A stretch of 64,000 nt of DNA from Kryptolebias marmoratus (GCF_001649575.2 NC_051448.1:20840658-20904657), one strand, 5' to 3'; positions 1-10,215 are shown, numbered from the stretch's first letter. Notes: a model not told the origin generated them from the sequence alone. Made by a program: numbers and translations.

Positions 1-229
1 TGTATTCAAGTTTCCAAACAGGCCTTTTTATTGCTATTTCTTATGCTGAAAATCATACAAGTTTTGAAAAAAGTTTCAGTAAAATTTAAAGATTTTTGTT
101 TAGCATTCGAATAGCTACGTATTTACAATATATTGAGTAGACTGAGCTAATAAATAAAAAAAATATCCCTGAAACAGCATTGTTTGTGACTAAGTTTGAC
201 AACTAAAATTCCAATATCTAAGTATCTGG

Positions 230-815
230 AAGTCTTCATGAGTGATGCTAGGATGAACTGGGAGATACATCAACGGATTGAGGTTTTGTCTGCAGTAACG
301 AGAGAGTTAATTTGGTTTGTTGTGGTGAAGAAAGTGTTGAGTCTAAATGCAACGCTTTGAATTTCCTGGTCTGTTTAAGATCCAACTCTCATCCATGGTC
401 ATGAGGTATGGCTCGTGACTGTTAAAACAAGATCCCAGATACAAGTGGTTGAAATGTGCTTCCTTTGTAGACTAGCTGGGCTTAGCTTTAGAAATAGGGC
501 AAGGAGCTCTGTCATCCAAGAGGAAATCAGAGTAGAGCAGTTTTGCTCCTCCACATTGAAAGAAGTCAGTTGAGGTGGTTTAGGAATCTGATTAAGATAC
601 CTTATAGATGCATCATTTTGGGGGTTTCATTGACACAAGAGACGGGAAGATTCACAAATTGCTGGAGGGATTACAAATCCTCTCTGGCCTGGGAATGTAA
701 TGGGATTTCTCAGGAGAAATTGGGGAGAGGGATGTCTGAGTTTCCCTCCTGAACCTGTTGCCTCTGTTATCCAATCATGGAAAAGTTGTAGAAATAGATG
801 GATGGATAGATAGAC
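230..815 (+). repeat. Degraded LINE 3' end
   Basis: This reads as the 3' end of a common fish LINE. It has the decayed coding tail around 'catggtcatgaggtatgg' and 'gctcctccacattgaaag', then 'ctggcctgggaatg', and closes with an ATGG/GATA tetranucleotide run near 795-815. The short frame at 543-752 is a leftover piece with no intact domain. Related pieces lie at 29690-29830 (same 3' part) and at 10840-11290 and 40225-40720 (the 5' endonuclease part). The assignment comes from recall of the family. Confidence 0.6.
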
Positions 816-1344
816 ATTATTTACTAATCCAACATTTAGTTTAAATCTTTCAATGCCTGGCAGGATATTGACACCATATACATAAAAGTTGATAAAGTCT
901 CTTTTGTTTTTTATAACTAAGATATCATTAAAAGTACAGTCAGTAAACAGGTGAAGCTTCATACTAACAATTATCCAAAAACTGGTCTCATGGTGATCTA
1001 GCCATGCTCAAAGAGACCTCCTTCATGATACAGAAAATGCTGACTTTAAGCTCTCCATAAAAGGCTAAGCTCGAAATCTTGCTTCATATTATACCCCTCT
1101 GGTAAGGATCAGGAGATTTTTAAATGTTGTGATACGTAATGCATGGCCATGCTGACCTAATGCCTAGACTACGACCCCATCACTCAGAATGTGGGTATGG
1201 CATTGTTCTAGCATAGTGTGATCTGCTATGGTATAGCTGCATCCTGTTGCTTTTCAACAGTGTCAGACTATGACAGGGCCTAAGATGTGGTGAGATCATA
1301 GATCTAACTAGCAAAACTATCATTTTGAGAACATGCTGATGATG
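816..1344. other. No gene seen
   Basis: The stretch is AT-rich with only short frames. No recognisable domain, splice pattern or terminal repeat was found. Confidence 0.4.
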
Positions 1345-1349
1345 TATAG

Positions 1350-1500
1350 TAGTGTTATGTCGTTCATGAACGATTCGTTCAAACGAACAAATCTTTTGAG
1401 TGAAAGAACTGAACCAAATCACTTTATTCACTAATTTGGTCCTTAGTTCAGTTGAGAAAAAAATAAAATAAAATAAAAAAGAAATAAGGAAAAAAAAAAC
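1350..1500. repeat. Palindromic GAACGA/TCGTTC DNA repeat
   Basis: The segment contains the self-complementary core 'cgttcatgaacg' followed by alternating TTCGTTC and GAACGAA words, then an A-rich tract. This resembles the end of a nonautonomous hAT-like repeat that is common in fish. The other end was not found; homologous sequence may continue to about 2180. Confidence 0.4.
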
Positions 1501-2189
1501 TTAGTTTAGTTGAGTTCAGCTGGAGTGGAACTTCCACGTTCTGTGACTCACTCATGACGTTAATCTAAACAACACAGGGCCGTGCGGGCAAGGAGGGACT
1601 GTTGTTGACATCTGAGCGAGTGTGACTTGAGATTCATTCACTGCAAATAAACTTCATGTATCACTCAGTGAATGAAACACTGTCTGACTCCCTGATTGAT
1701 TCTAATCATTCCCTCCTCACAAGGATTTACTCTCAGGCTTTTGGCAGCTGCTTACGTTTATCCAAACTAACTGCTAATGTAGAGTCAAACTTAATGAAAA
1801 CAAACACACACACACACATTATTTTAACAGACTGAAGAACACAGAGTAATGAGAGGAGAGGAGACAGAAGAAGAGTGAGTGAGACTCCCAGTGGGACAAA
1901 CTGCAGCAGTGAGGTGGGGTTGGGAGGTCTTTAGGTAACAATAATAGGAAGAAAAGAAAGAGGACTCTCGTTTACGTTTAGTGAACATGGTGCTTGCTGC
2001 TGTACTGTTGTGGCACTCGCTAACTTCGGCTACACAGAGAGAGGAGTCAGAGAGGGCAAGGGAGGGATTCATTCAGTAAATGTACTGCTGATTCGCACAT
2101 GCACAGAAACAATGAACTGCCACCGAGGAGTGATTCTGGGGAGTGTGGAGTTCCGAGTTTTAAACTTCAAGAAATGCTACAAACAACGC
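1501..2189. other. No gene seen; contains a short CA run
   Basis: A (CA)n microsatellite of about 7 units lies at 1804-1818. The rest has only short frames on both strands and may be the interior of the repeat that begins near 1350. Confidence 0.35.
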
Positions 2190-2370
2190 ATTTATACTAT
2201 GGGGTAACATACGGGCTTATTACACAGTACATATGGAGGAACATATAGGGTAACATCCAGTTTTATTACTGGGTAATTATGGGGTAACATACAAGGTAGA
2301 TCTGGGGTAATTAAAGTGTCCTTATGGGGTAACAAACAGCGTAATTATGGGATAGCATACATGGGGATTA
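2190..2370. repeat. Degenerate tandem repeat with TATGGGGTAAC words
   Basis: The word TATGGGGTAAC or a close variant recurs near 2198, 2245 (agggtaac), 2279, 2321 and 2347 (gggatagc). The spacers are often TTATTAC or GTAATTA. Period is irregular, roughly 35-45 bp, and the units are diverged. Confidence 0.6.
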
Positions 2371-3079
2371 CAGGGAAAACTAAGTCACTCCAATTTACAC
2401 TTGAATAAACAAAAAAACGAGGTGCTGTTGTTTGGGCCCAGTGATGCTTCCAAAGTTTGTGCTGATCTGGGTCCTTTAACACAAAATCTGACTCAGACAG
2501 CAACAAACCTGTGTGTGAGACAATGATCTTGATACTCAGATCAAAGTAGTGGTCAAGTTCAGATATTATCACTTGAGACAACTGGCCAAGGTCAGACAAA
2601 TTTTTTCACGTTATCACTTTGAGATTTAAATGTCTTCCTGGCCCCACAGTATCTGTCAAACCTGCTTCAGCCGTACATTCTTTCATGCTCTTTTAGGTTG
2701 GCAGATCAGTGACTGATAGCGGTCCCAAAGTCAAAAAGGAAATTGAGTGGTGACCGGGTATTTTCAGTCACCTCCCTGTAGCTGTGGAACAAGCTGCCTT
2801 TACACATCAGCCAGACTGACTCTATTCATGTTTATAGATTCTCTCTTAAAACACACTTTTTCTTTTTAGCGTCTGACTCAGTTTGAGATGTTTTCTTTTT
2901 TAATGCTTTTACCTGTTTATTGTTTTTACAGCTTTAACTGATGTTATTGTTTTTCATTTTTGTTCGGAAATGTTATGTTTTGAATTTTTGTGTTTTACTC
3001 TGGTCTTTTATCATTGTATAGCCCTTTGACCAACAGTGTTGCTTTTAAATTGGTTTATAAAAGAAGTTGTATTCTATTG
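2371..3079 (+). mobile_element. LINE fragment, reverse transcriptase C-terminus and 3' UTR
   Basis: Broken plus-strand frames keep a recognisable LINE tail. A tract of the type LNKTEVLLFGPSD lies near 2405-2450. The end pattern of fish L2/Rex-like elements follows near 2755-2860, with a 'GDR.FS' word, 'LWNKLP' and 'FSLKTHF'. The 3' UTR then runs to a TTGTA-type tail at 3070-3079. Stops and frameshifts are frequent, so this is an inactive copy. Its 3' end abuts the TAAR relic at 3080, so it probably inserted into that gene and cut off everything beyond TM2. Confidence 0.6.
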
Positions 3080-3555
3080 TATGAGCTGAGAGAGAATGCC
3101 ATGCTGAAATTAAAAACTATGGTCCCTACATGCAGGTCAGCCACAGCAAAATACATAATCAGGAAGTTATTTGGAGTTTGAAGCTTGTTGAATTAAATGA
3201 TGGAAATTGTTACTCAGAGGTTTCCACATACTGTGACAACAGACAAAAGTGAAATGAAAGCATACAACAATACACAGATAGCAGAAGAAGCTGTGGTGAA
3301 CTTGTAACTGAAATGATCAATCAGAGATGGATATAAGTCAGTTTCATTGACATGCCATTCCATTTCCACAATTACCTAAAAGTCAGATGTAATTTATGTG
3401 AGAATCAGAGATAACACTGGTGAAAGTTATTTAATTAAAATATTCAGAAAGACAATATACAGTTTAATGCACTTATGATCACTTAACTGCAAGTTAGTGC
3501 ATCAGTGCTGGTGATAGCTGGGCCACATCATTCTTTGAGGATGACCCTTTGTGAC
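3080..3555 (-). pseudogene. Truncated TAAR relic (promoter remnant to TM2)
   Basis: The reverse strand aligns by eye with the receptor at 15454-16455 and its upstream region. It keeps the TATA-like 'gtcacaaagg' zone (about 3540-3555), the '..accagcactgatg' leader, a decayed donor, an acceptor 'cttttag', and coding sequence for the N-terminus, TM1 (frame of 'gttgtcacagtatgtgg') and TM2 up to 'ctctctcagctcat' at 3080. The start ATG position is GTG (3367-3369). There is a TGA inside the TM1 end ('aacctctgagt') and several indels. The remaining five TM segments are absent. A LINE 3' end abuts one side and a nonautonomous DNA repeat abuts the other. The sequence shows all of this directly; the order of events is inferred. 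Confidence 0.8.
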
Positions 3556-3787
3556 TAATGCCCCTTTTCCACCAGCTCTAAAGGTCCCGGCTCCACTCTA
3601 CTCGGCTTACAATCGCTGCATCCAGAGCATTTCTTCCACTGCGCCTCTCTTCCTGATGTCTCAGGAGAATCCCCATAAGTTTAAAAAACAGCAAACAGCA
3701 ACAACACAGGGCCAGTATTATCCATAGCTCCTCCATTGTTTCCACAAGTGGCGCCAAGTTTTGGTTACAAAACCAAAACTTGCTCAA
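3556..3787 (-). repeat. Nonautonomous DNA repeat, copy 1 (internally deleted)
   Basis: This begins 'tgccccttttccacc' and ends with an inverted pair 'caagttttggtt...aaccaaaactt' at about 3758-3782. Two longer copies of the same repeat are at 11692-12166 and 52503-52990. The middle ~240 bp present in those copies is missing here. No coding capacity. Superfamily is undecided. Confidence 0.7.
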
Positions 3788-3935
3788 CATTCTGATGCTC
3801 GGTTTAAACTTTAGCAAATTGTCTTCATCCCGTCTACACATCTAAAGGCACTGAGTTGCTGCCAGGTGATTGGCTGGTCAGCTTTTTAAAAAGGTATACC
3901 TAACAACCTAACAAAGTGGCTGGTGCTGGTATATA
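3788..3935 (-). repeat. 3' end of a Tc1-like transposon remnant (duplication copy A)
   Basis: The segment from 'cattctgatgctcgg' to 'ggtatacctaacaacc...aaagtggctgg' matches the end of the longer remnant at 7431-8012. It marks the left part of the tandem duplication that carries the two identical receptors. Confidence 0.65.
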
Positions 3936-4773
3936 ACAGCTCAATATTATCACAATGCTAAAGGCTGCAATTGAATCTTATTTGTTCTGTATATCTTAAA
4001 AAACAACAACAATATAGTTGATTTTGTTTCAAAATAAAAAATAATTAAAAAAACAAGTGCAGGTATTTGGCAGACAAATTCAGTGTTTATTAGTAAAACC
4101 AGATGTCATTATGTCACAGTATTAGTAGCTTAATGTTTACAATGATGCTGTTTCTAAGGGTGATTTTTCTAGTTTGTGAAAATTGTCACAATTTCTTATT
4201 ACAAAATGTGTGACTTACGTGACTGAAGTGTAATGTTTCAACAAATAATATTAATTTTATTATACTTCATCCTGTAAGCTATCTGAGTTTTAAGCACATC
4301 TCATCTATTTTAGCTCTTACAATTTACTGTAATTCCAACAGCAAGATGTCTTCTCTTTGATTTGAAGCGGCGTTTTATTAGGCCACAAATTTTTTGTGGC
4401 CCAGTGACAGTGTAAGGCCCAGAAGTAAAGGTTAAAGAGAATTTGCTAAATTGATGCATGAGATTAATAATGTAAATTTAGCAATAGTATTAGCCCTCAT
4501 AACAGTACTATAACCTTCATGTTGCCCAAGTTTTCATATAAATCACACTAAGATGGGAACTAGGTTACTAAGCAGGGTTGAAAATATTATGTGAAATGGG
4601 CCAAGGATTGCTGGGATAGGCTTTTGTACCATACATGACCCCCCCACCCCCACCCAACCAACTTACATAGAGACAAATGTATGTACATATTTAAGCAAAT
4701 CTCTCTATGTCTTAATGTTTAAATGTTAAATGTGCCAACATTTACTACTGGAAATTCATCATCATACAATGAA

Positions 4774-5748
4774 TTAAGCCAGTTTGAAATTAGTGAAATC
4801 ACCCTGAAATATTTTTCCAGAAATTATCATTCTAAAAGCTGCCCGGTACCAACTGTAAAAAAAAGCATAAATAAATGGATTCAGCATTGAATTTGTTAGA
4901 GTAACCCAGTTCAGTGTTTCAATCACAGGAAGTGGTACTGAATTGTTATTAAAAGGCATAGCAGTCATGCAAAGAAAGAAAGGAGTGTAACATATCAGAA
5001 AAATTCCCATAACAATGGCCAAAGTTTTTGTAGCCTTCCTCTCCATTTTACTGGCAGTTACTCCAGACTTCTTGGTGTTTTGGATGGTGCGTGCCTGCCT
5101 CTGTGCAACAAGGAAAATCTTCATGTAGATACACAGCATTACAAGTGCTGGGAGATAAAATCCACATAAGATGCCTGATAGTTGTACCTCAATAGAGCAG
5201 CTCTCTTCACATGTTTCCTGATTTAATCCTGTAATTATTATCAAAATTCCAATGAACACAGAGACACTCCAATTCACCAGAATCATGACCACAACAACAC
5301 GACTATTCATTTTAGTTGTGTAAGTGAGAGGCTGACACACTGCATAATATCTGTCAATAGCAATACAACTCAGGTTTAGAATAGAACATGTGCTCAGTGA
5401 TGCATCAAAGATGTCCCGTACTTGACAAATTAAGCCACCATAATGCAGACATGAGCTCAGTGAGAAAGCCATGCTAAAAGGAAATACCAAAACTCCAACA
5501 AGAAGGTCAGTCACAGCCAGAGAAAGGATGAGAGAGTTTGTGGGAGTGTGGAGCTGTGTAAAATAAATAACAGAGGTTATTATAAGAAGGTTTCCACATA
5601 CTGTGACAACAGCCAAAGAAGCAAGGAAAATATACAATAAAATACATACTACAGAGGGTATACTGTTCAGAGCATGAGAAAAACTCAATTCTAATTCATA
5701 GCATGGATGTACATAATCAACAACTTTAGTTTTGTTGGCAGTTTCCAT
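4774..5748 (-). CDS. Trace amine-associated receptor (TAAR), copy 1 of identical pair
   Basis: Seven-transmembrane class A receptor of the TAAR family, expected in the ciliary membrane of olfactory neurons and Golf-coupled. The open frame runs up to 5799, but I start at the internal Met (5748). That ATG has A at -3 and G at +4, and its METANKT aligns with the starts of the other receptors; the upstream ATG has C at -3. This gives 324 aa. Features in the 341-aa numbering: NKT glycosylation site (22-24), HPCYE, N1.50 (70), D2.50 (98), C3.25 (125), amine-contact D3.32 (132), DRY (149-151), W4.50 (177), two EL2 cysteines (197, 201), P5.50 (217), NSxxNPxxY (303-311) and the TAAR-type tail FYSWY. 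The usual W6.48 is Tyr (271). There is no Asp at 5.42. The frame is intact. The nearest paralogue is the identical copy at 8834-9808. Ligand is unknown. Confidence 0.93.
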   Translation of the reverse strand: METANKTKVVDYVHPCYELELSFSHALNSIPSVVCILLYIFLASLAVVTVCGNLLIITSVIYFTQLHTPTNSLILSLAVTDLLVGVLVFPFSMAFSLSSCLHYGGLICQVRDIFDASLSTCSILNLSCIAIDRYYAVCQPLTYTTKMNSRVVVVMILVNWSVSVFIGILIIITGLNQETCEESCSIEVQLSGILCGFYLPALVMLCIYMKIFLVAQRQARTIQNTKKSGVTASKMERKATKTLAIVMGIFLICYTPFFLCMTAMPFNNNSVPLPVIETLNWVTLTNSMLNPFIYAFFYSWYRAAFRMIISGKIFQGDFTNFKLA

Positions 5749-5984
5749 TGTTTCAGGATAATACAAACCCAACAATCTCCCTTTTTTCTTAATTAACATT
5801 GGAAAAATAAAATGAATAATAATTCTACATGTATAACCCTAATATGATGTTACATGTATCTGTCGGAGCATTCATTATGTTATTTGTGTGGCATTGCTGT
5901 TTGTCCTCAGTCAGTATTACTGAGCCCACGCCTTTGTACACTCAAATCTTTGGGTTTCTATCTCATTATCATAATTACCTCCCG
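5749..5984. promoter_or_regulatory. Upstream region of TAAR copy 1
   Basis: The 5' flank on the minus strand lies inside the tract identical to unit B. The ATTGG plus TATA-like pair and the AG acceptor that precede the plus-strand receptors are not obvious here. The promoter and any upstream exon of this receptor are therefore not located. Confidence 0.3.
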
Positions 5985-6200
5985 CAAGGAGGTTATGTTT
6001 TCGGTAGTGTCTGTCCATTTGTTTGCCTGTCTGTTAGCAAGATTACTTAAAAACTAATAAACAGATTTTGATGAAATTTTCAGGAAATCTTGGGGTTGTC
6101 ACAAAAATAGCTTATTAAATTTTGGTGGTGATCGTGATCTGTACCCTACAAGTTTTTACTGACCCTATGGCCTTGGCAGAGATTTGTGCTCTTCAAGACC
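5985..6200 (+). repeat. Dispersed fish repeat (ccgcaaggaggtt type)
   Basis: It starts 'cctcccgcaaggaggttatg' and runs through 'ctgttagcaagattac', '..attaaattttggtggtgatc' and 'ccttggcagagatttgtgctc'. These words belong to a very common fish repeat. A shorter copy is at 10045-10215 in unit B, where divergence between the duplication units begins. Confidence 0.6.
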
Positions 6201-6454
6201 TAGTTATATACAACTTCCTCTTTCTCTTTCTTTTGTCTCCATGAGACCAATTTTTCTTCCCACTTTAATTTTTATTATCATTTTCAGTGGACACATAATG
6301 ATAAATTAGACATTTTACAGAGTAGTATACCCTTCAACGGCTATTCCCCTTGAATCCATACAAAGAACATGAACTGGTAAAATTATTTATATATAACAAC
6401 AAACAAACAGAAAAAAGAAGAACAAAGTTGCAAGTATCTTTGAAAAACAAAGTT
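6201..6454. other. No gene seen
   Basis: AT-rich sequence with no supported feature. Confidence 0.35.
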
Positions 6455-6720
6455 CTTGATCAGGGCTCTAAAGTCTCACGCATTGACTGTGAGACACGCA
6501 TTTCGTGAAGTGCACACGCTCACACGCCACACTTTGGAACACAATAGTATCTGCTTCAGGGACTTTGCCGCTAAATTTAGCGAGTTTTCAGATCCCTCTA
6601 CCCGTTTTTTTAAAGCAATTAGTGACAAATCTAGTGACTTTTTTCTGCGTTATTAGAGACTTTGGCGACTACATGTGAGAAAGCACCAATCATTCTGTAG
6701 TTCCTGTCCTCAGTACGACC
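6455..6720 (+). repeat. Dispersed DNA repeat (cagggctctaaagtctcacgc type)
   Basis: It begins 'cagggctctaaagtctcacg' at about 6461 and continues 'ctgtgagacacgcatttcg'. This resembles one end of a fish hAT-like repeat; CAGGG termini are typical of that superfamily. The right end and a target duplication were not found, so the borders are approximate. The 66-aa frame inside is not a gene. Confidence 0.45.
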
Positions 6721-7430
6721 CGCCCACTTCCCCAATAACTGACAGCTGTCAATCTCACAAGATCAAGTACTGTATTTTATAATTAAATAAGATTTATACA
6801 AGTAAACATGTAAATATATATATACTGTATATATAGCTCATCCACCTTCTATATTTTGCTGGAGGGTAAGCATACTGTTTACCTGGACTGTTGCTTCCTG
6901 ATCATGTTGCCATACATTTTGAGACTGGAAAAATGCAACCTGTCTGAAAACAATTCTTATTGGACAACAGCCATAGTCAATACATGTCAATACATATTTT
7001 TCCAGCATAAACATCAGTACAATCTCTGAAAAAATGTGAATTTTTAACTTTTTTTCTTAGATGGTTCCTTTGTGATATAATGGGGTAGCTACAGTTTAGT
7101 AAAGGATTATAAATTAGGTTATATTTGGATGACCTACTGCTTGTCTTGCTCAAAATTTCTTGCTAATGTGTTGAACGAATCTAAAATACTTTTCTGATAG
7201 GCTCCTTTACTTCTCATTCAGCGCCCCTTTCTTGTGGAAGAAACATTTTCAGGTCCCTTGTTGGCTCAGCAAGGGACATGAAAAAAAAATACTAAAACTG
7301 CACTTTGCTGGAAGAATAGAACAGACTGCTCCATTATTCTTCAATTATATACATACAAATGGAAATGAAAGACTGCAGTTACATGTTTAGTACTAAAATA
7401 AAAAAGTATGTGCACAGAAACCCAACATGT
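6721..7430. other. No gene seen
   Basis: AT-rich spacer between the duplication units. An alternating (AT)n stretch lies near 6813-6836. No domain or RNA gene was recognised. Confidence 0.4.
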
Positions 7431-8012
7431 ATAAATACACTCACTGACCACTTATGAGTTACACCTTGCTAGTACAAGGTTGGAACCCCTCTGCTTTTAG
7501 ACCTCCCTTAAATCTTTGTGGCATAGAATCAACAAGGTTTTGGAAACATTACTTTAGGATTGTGTGGACCTATGTTGTTGTAGCCCATGTGCTTCAAGGT
7601 TGGATGTGTTGTGTGCTCAGTGTTGGTATTCATCAGACCTTTGTTGGAATGAGTGTTTATTTGGGCTACTGTTGCTTTTCTATCATCTCAAATCAGTCTG
7701 CCCGTTCTCCTCTGACATCTGACATTACCAGGGCTTTTTGTCCACACTGGATATTTTCTCTTTTTTGGACCATTCTCTTTAAACTCTAGAAATGGTTGTG
7801 TATACAAATCTTAGTAGCTCAGCTTGTCGGGCAGCAACAACCATACCACATTCAAAGTCACTTAAATTTCCTTTCTTTCCCATTCTGATGCTTGGTTTAA
7901 ACTTTAGCAAGTATTCTTCATCACATCTACACATCTAAAGGCACTGAGTTGCTGCCAGGTTGGTTAGCTTTTTAAAAAGGTATACCTAACAAAGTGGCCG
8001 GTGCTGGTATAT
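7431..8012 (-). mobile_element. Internally deleted Tc1-like transposon remnant
   Basis: Left end 'tacactcactgaccactt' and right end '..cctaacaaagtggccggtg' form inverted ends of a well-known fish Tc1-like element. The interior keeps reverse-strand transposase pieces (for example around 'gtggcatagaatcaacaagg' and 'ggaccattctctttaaactc'). Much of the ~1-kb original is missing and the frame is broken. Its right end is repeated at 3788-3935, which shows that the duplication breakpoint lies within or beside it. Confidence 0.7.
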
Positions 8013-10205
8013 AACAGCTCAATATTATCACAATGCTAAAGGCTGCAATTAAATCTTATTTTTTTCTGTATATCTTAAAAAACAACAACAGTATAGTTGA
8101 ATTTGTTTCAAAATAAAAAATGAAAAAAAAAAAAAAAACAAGTGCAGGTATTTGGCAGACAAATTCAGTCTTTATTAGTAAAACCAGATGTCATTTTGTC
8201 ACAGTATAAGTAGCTTAATGTTTACATTGATGCTGTTTCTGAGAGTGATTTTTCTGGTTTGTAAAAATTGTCACAATTTCTTCATACAAATTGTGTGGCT
8301 TACATGACTGAAGTGTAATGTTTCAACAAATAATATTAATTTTATTACACTTCATCCTGTCAGCTATCTGAGTTTTAAGCACATCTCATCTATTTTAGCT
8401 CTTACAATTCCCTGTAATTCCAACAGCAAGATGTCTTCTCTTTGATTTGAAGCAGCGTTTCATCAGTGCAATGTAAGGCCCAGAAGTAAAGGTTAAAGAG
8501 AACTTGCTAATTTGATGCATGAGATTAATAATGTAAATTTAGTAATAATAATAGCCCACATAACAGTACTTTAACCCCCATGTTGCCCAAGTTTTCATAT
8601 AAATCACACTAAGATGGGAACTAGTTTACTAAGCAGGGTTGAAAATATTATTTGAAATGGGCCAAGGATTGCTGGGATAGGCTTTTGTACCATACATGAC
8701 CCCCCACCCCCACCCAACCAACTTACATAGAGACAAATGTATGTACATATTTAAGCAAATCTCTCTATGTCTTAATGTTTAAATGTTAAATGTGCCAACA
8801 TTTACTACTGGAAATTCATCATCATACAATGAATTAAGCCAGTTTGAAATTAGTGAAATCACCCTGAAATATTTTTCCAGAAATTATCATTCTAAAAGCT
8901 GCCCGGTACCAACTGTAAAAAAAAGCATAAATAAATGGATTCAGCATTGAATTTGTTAGAGTAACCCAGTTCAGTGTTTCAATCACAGGAAGTGGTACTG
9001 AATTGTTATTAAAAGGCATAGCAGTCATGCAAAGAAAGAAAGGAGTGTAACATATCAGAAAAATTCCCATAACAATGGCCAAAGTTTTTGTAGCCTTCCT
9101 CTCCATTTTACTGGCAGTTACTCCAGACTTCTTGGTGTTTTGGATGGTGCGTGCCTGCCTCTGTGCAACAAGGAAAATCTTCATGTAGATACACAGCATT
9201 ACAAGTGCTGGGAGATAAAATCCACATAAGATGCCTGATAGTTGTACCTCAATAGAGCAGCTCTCTTCACATGTTTCCTGATTTAATCCTGTAATTATTA
9301 TCAAAATTCCAATGAACACAGAGACACTCCAATTCACCAGAATCATGACCACAACAACACGACTATTCATTTTAGTTGTGTAAGTGAGAGGCTGACACAC
9401 TGCATAATATCTGTCAATAGCAATACAACTCAGGTTTAGAATAGAACATGTGCTCAGTGATGCATCAAAGATGTCCCGTACTTGACAAATTAAGCCACCA
9501 TAATGCAGACATGAGCTCAGTGAGAAAGCCATGCTAAAAGGAAATACCAAAACTCCAACAAGAAGGTCAGTCACAGCCAGAGAAAGGATGAGAGAGTTTG
9601 TGGGAGTGTGGAGCTGTGTAAAATAAATAACAGAGGTTATTATAAGAAGGTTTCCACATACTGTGACAACAGCCAAAGAAGCAAGGAAAATATACAATAA
9701 AATACATACTACAGAGGGTATACTGTTCAGAGCATGAGAAAAACTCAATTCTAATTCATAGCATGGATGTACATAATCAACAACTTTAGTTTTGTTGGCA
9801 GTTTCCATTGTTTCAGGATAATACAAACCCAACAATCTCCCTTTTTTCTTAATTAACATTGGAAAAATAAAATGAATAATAATTCTACATGTATAACCCT
9901 AATATGATGTTACATGTATCTGTCGGAGCATTCATTATGTTATTTGTGTGGCATTGCTGTTTGTCCTCAGTCAGTATTACTGAGCCCACGCCTTTGTACA
10001 CTCAAATCTTTGGGTTTCTATCTCATTATCATAATTACCTCCCCCAAGGAGGTTATGTTTTCGGTAGTGTCTGTCCATTTGTTTGCCTGTCTGTTAGCAA
10101 GATTACTTAAAAATTAATTAACAGATTTTGATGAAATTTTCAGGAAATGTTGGGTTTGTCACAAAAAATCACTAGTTAAATTTTAGTGGTGATTATGATC
10201 TGGAC
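7876..10205. repeat. Tandem duplication unit B (with TAAR)
   Basis: Second unit of the ~4.06-kb tandem duplication (see unit A at 3788-6170). Homology runs from 'cattctgatgctt' (about 7876) to 'gaccctacaa' (about 10210). Confidence 0.9.
8834..9808 (-). CDS. Trace amine-associated receptor (TAAR), copy 2 of identical pair
   Basis: The coding sequence is identical to that at 4774-5748, base for base across all lines compared, so every motif is the same: D3.32, DRY, Tyr at 6.48, NPxxY and a single N-terminal NKT site. The open frame extends to 9859, and I prefer the strong-context Met at 9808 as for copy 1. The flanks differ from copy 1 upstream (left of about 8660) and downstream (right of 10043), so this is a real second copy rather than a repeated assembly read. 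Both copies lie on the minus strand, opposite to the four other receptors in the window. Confidence 0.93.
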   Translation of the reverse strand: METANKTKVVDYVHPCYELELSFSHALNSIPSVVCILLYIFLASLAVVTVCGNLLIITSVIYFTQLHTPTNSLILSLAVTDLLVGVLVFPFSMAFSLSSCLHYGGLICQVRDIFDASLSTCSILNLSCIAIDRYYAVCQPLTYTTKMNSRVVVVMILVNWSVSVFIGILIIITGLNQETCEESCSIEVQLSGILCGFYLPALVMLCIYMKIFLVAQRQARTIQNTKKSGVTASKMERKATKTLAIVMGIFLICYTPFFLCMTAMPFNNNSVPLPVIETLNWVTLTNSMLNPFIYAFFYSWYRAAFRMIISGKIFQGDFTNFKLA

Positions 10206-10215
10206 CCTACAACTG
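10045..10215 (+). repeat. Dispersed fish repeat (ccaaggaggtt type), copy in unit B
   Basis: Shorter and diverged copy of the repeat at 5985-6200. It ends at 'gaccctacaac', where unit B homology stops. Confidence 0.55.

Larger units (their letters stand above)
3788..6170. repeat. Tandem duplication unit A (with TAAR)
   Basis: This unit corresponds to unit B at about 7876-10205, with an offset of 4060 bp across the receptor. The outer parts (3790-4590 and 5984-6170) differ from unit B by several percent or more plus indels. One example is an extra ~30-bp 'ggccacaaatttttt' segment near 4380-4408. The interval 4600-5983 is identical except for one base in a C run near 4638-4646. Confidence 0.9.

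Noticed and set aside
5829..6057. Two short plus-strand frames repeated at 9889-10117
   Set aside because: They are identical only because they lie in the converted duplication; they have no domain and overlap a dispersed repeat.
4774..9859. The identical receptor copies as an assembly duplicate
   Set aside because: Both flanks of the identical block differ by several percent or more and carry different indels, so two real loci are more likely.
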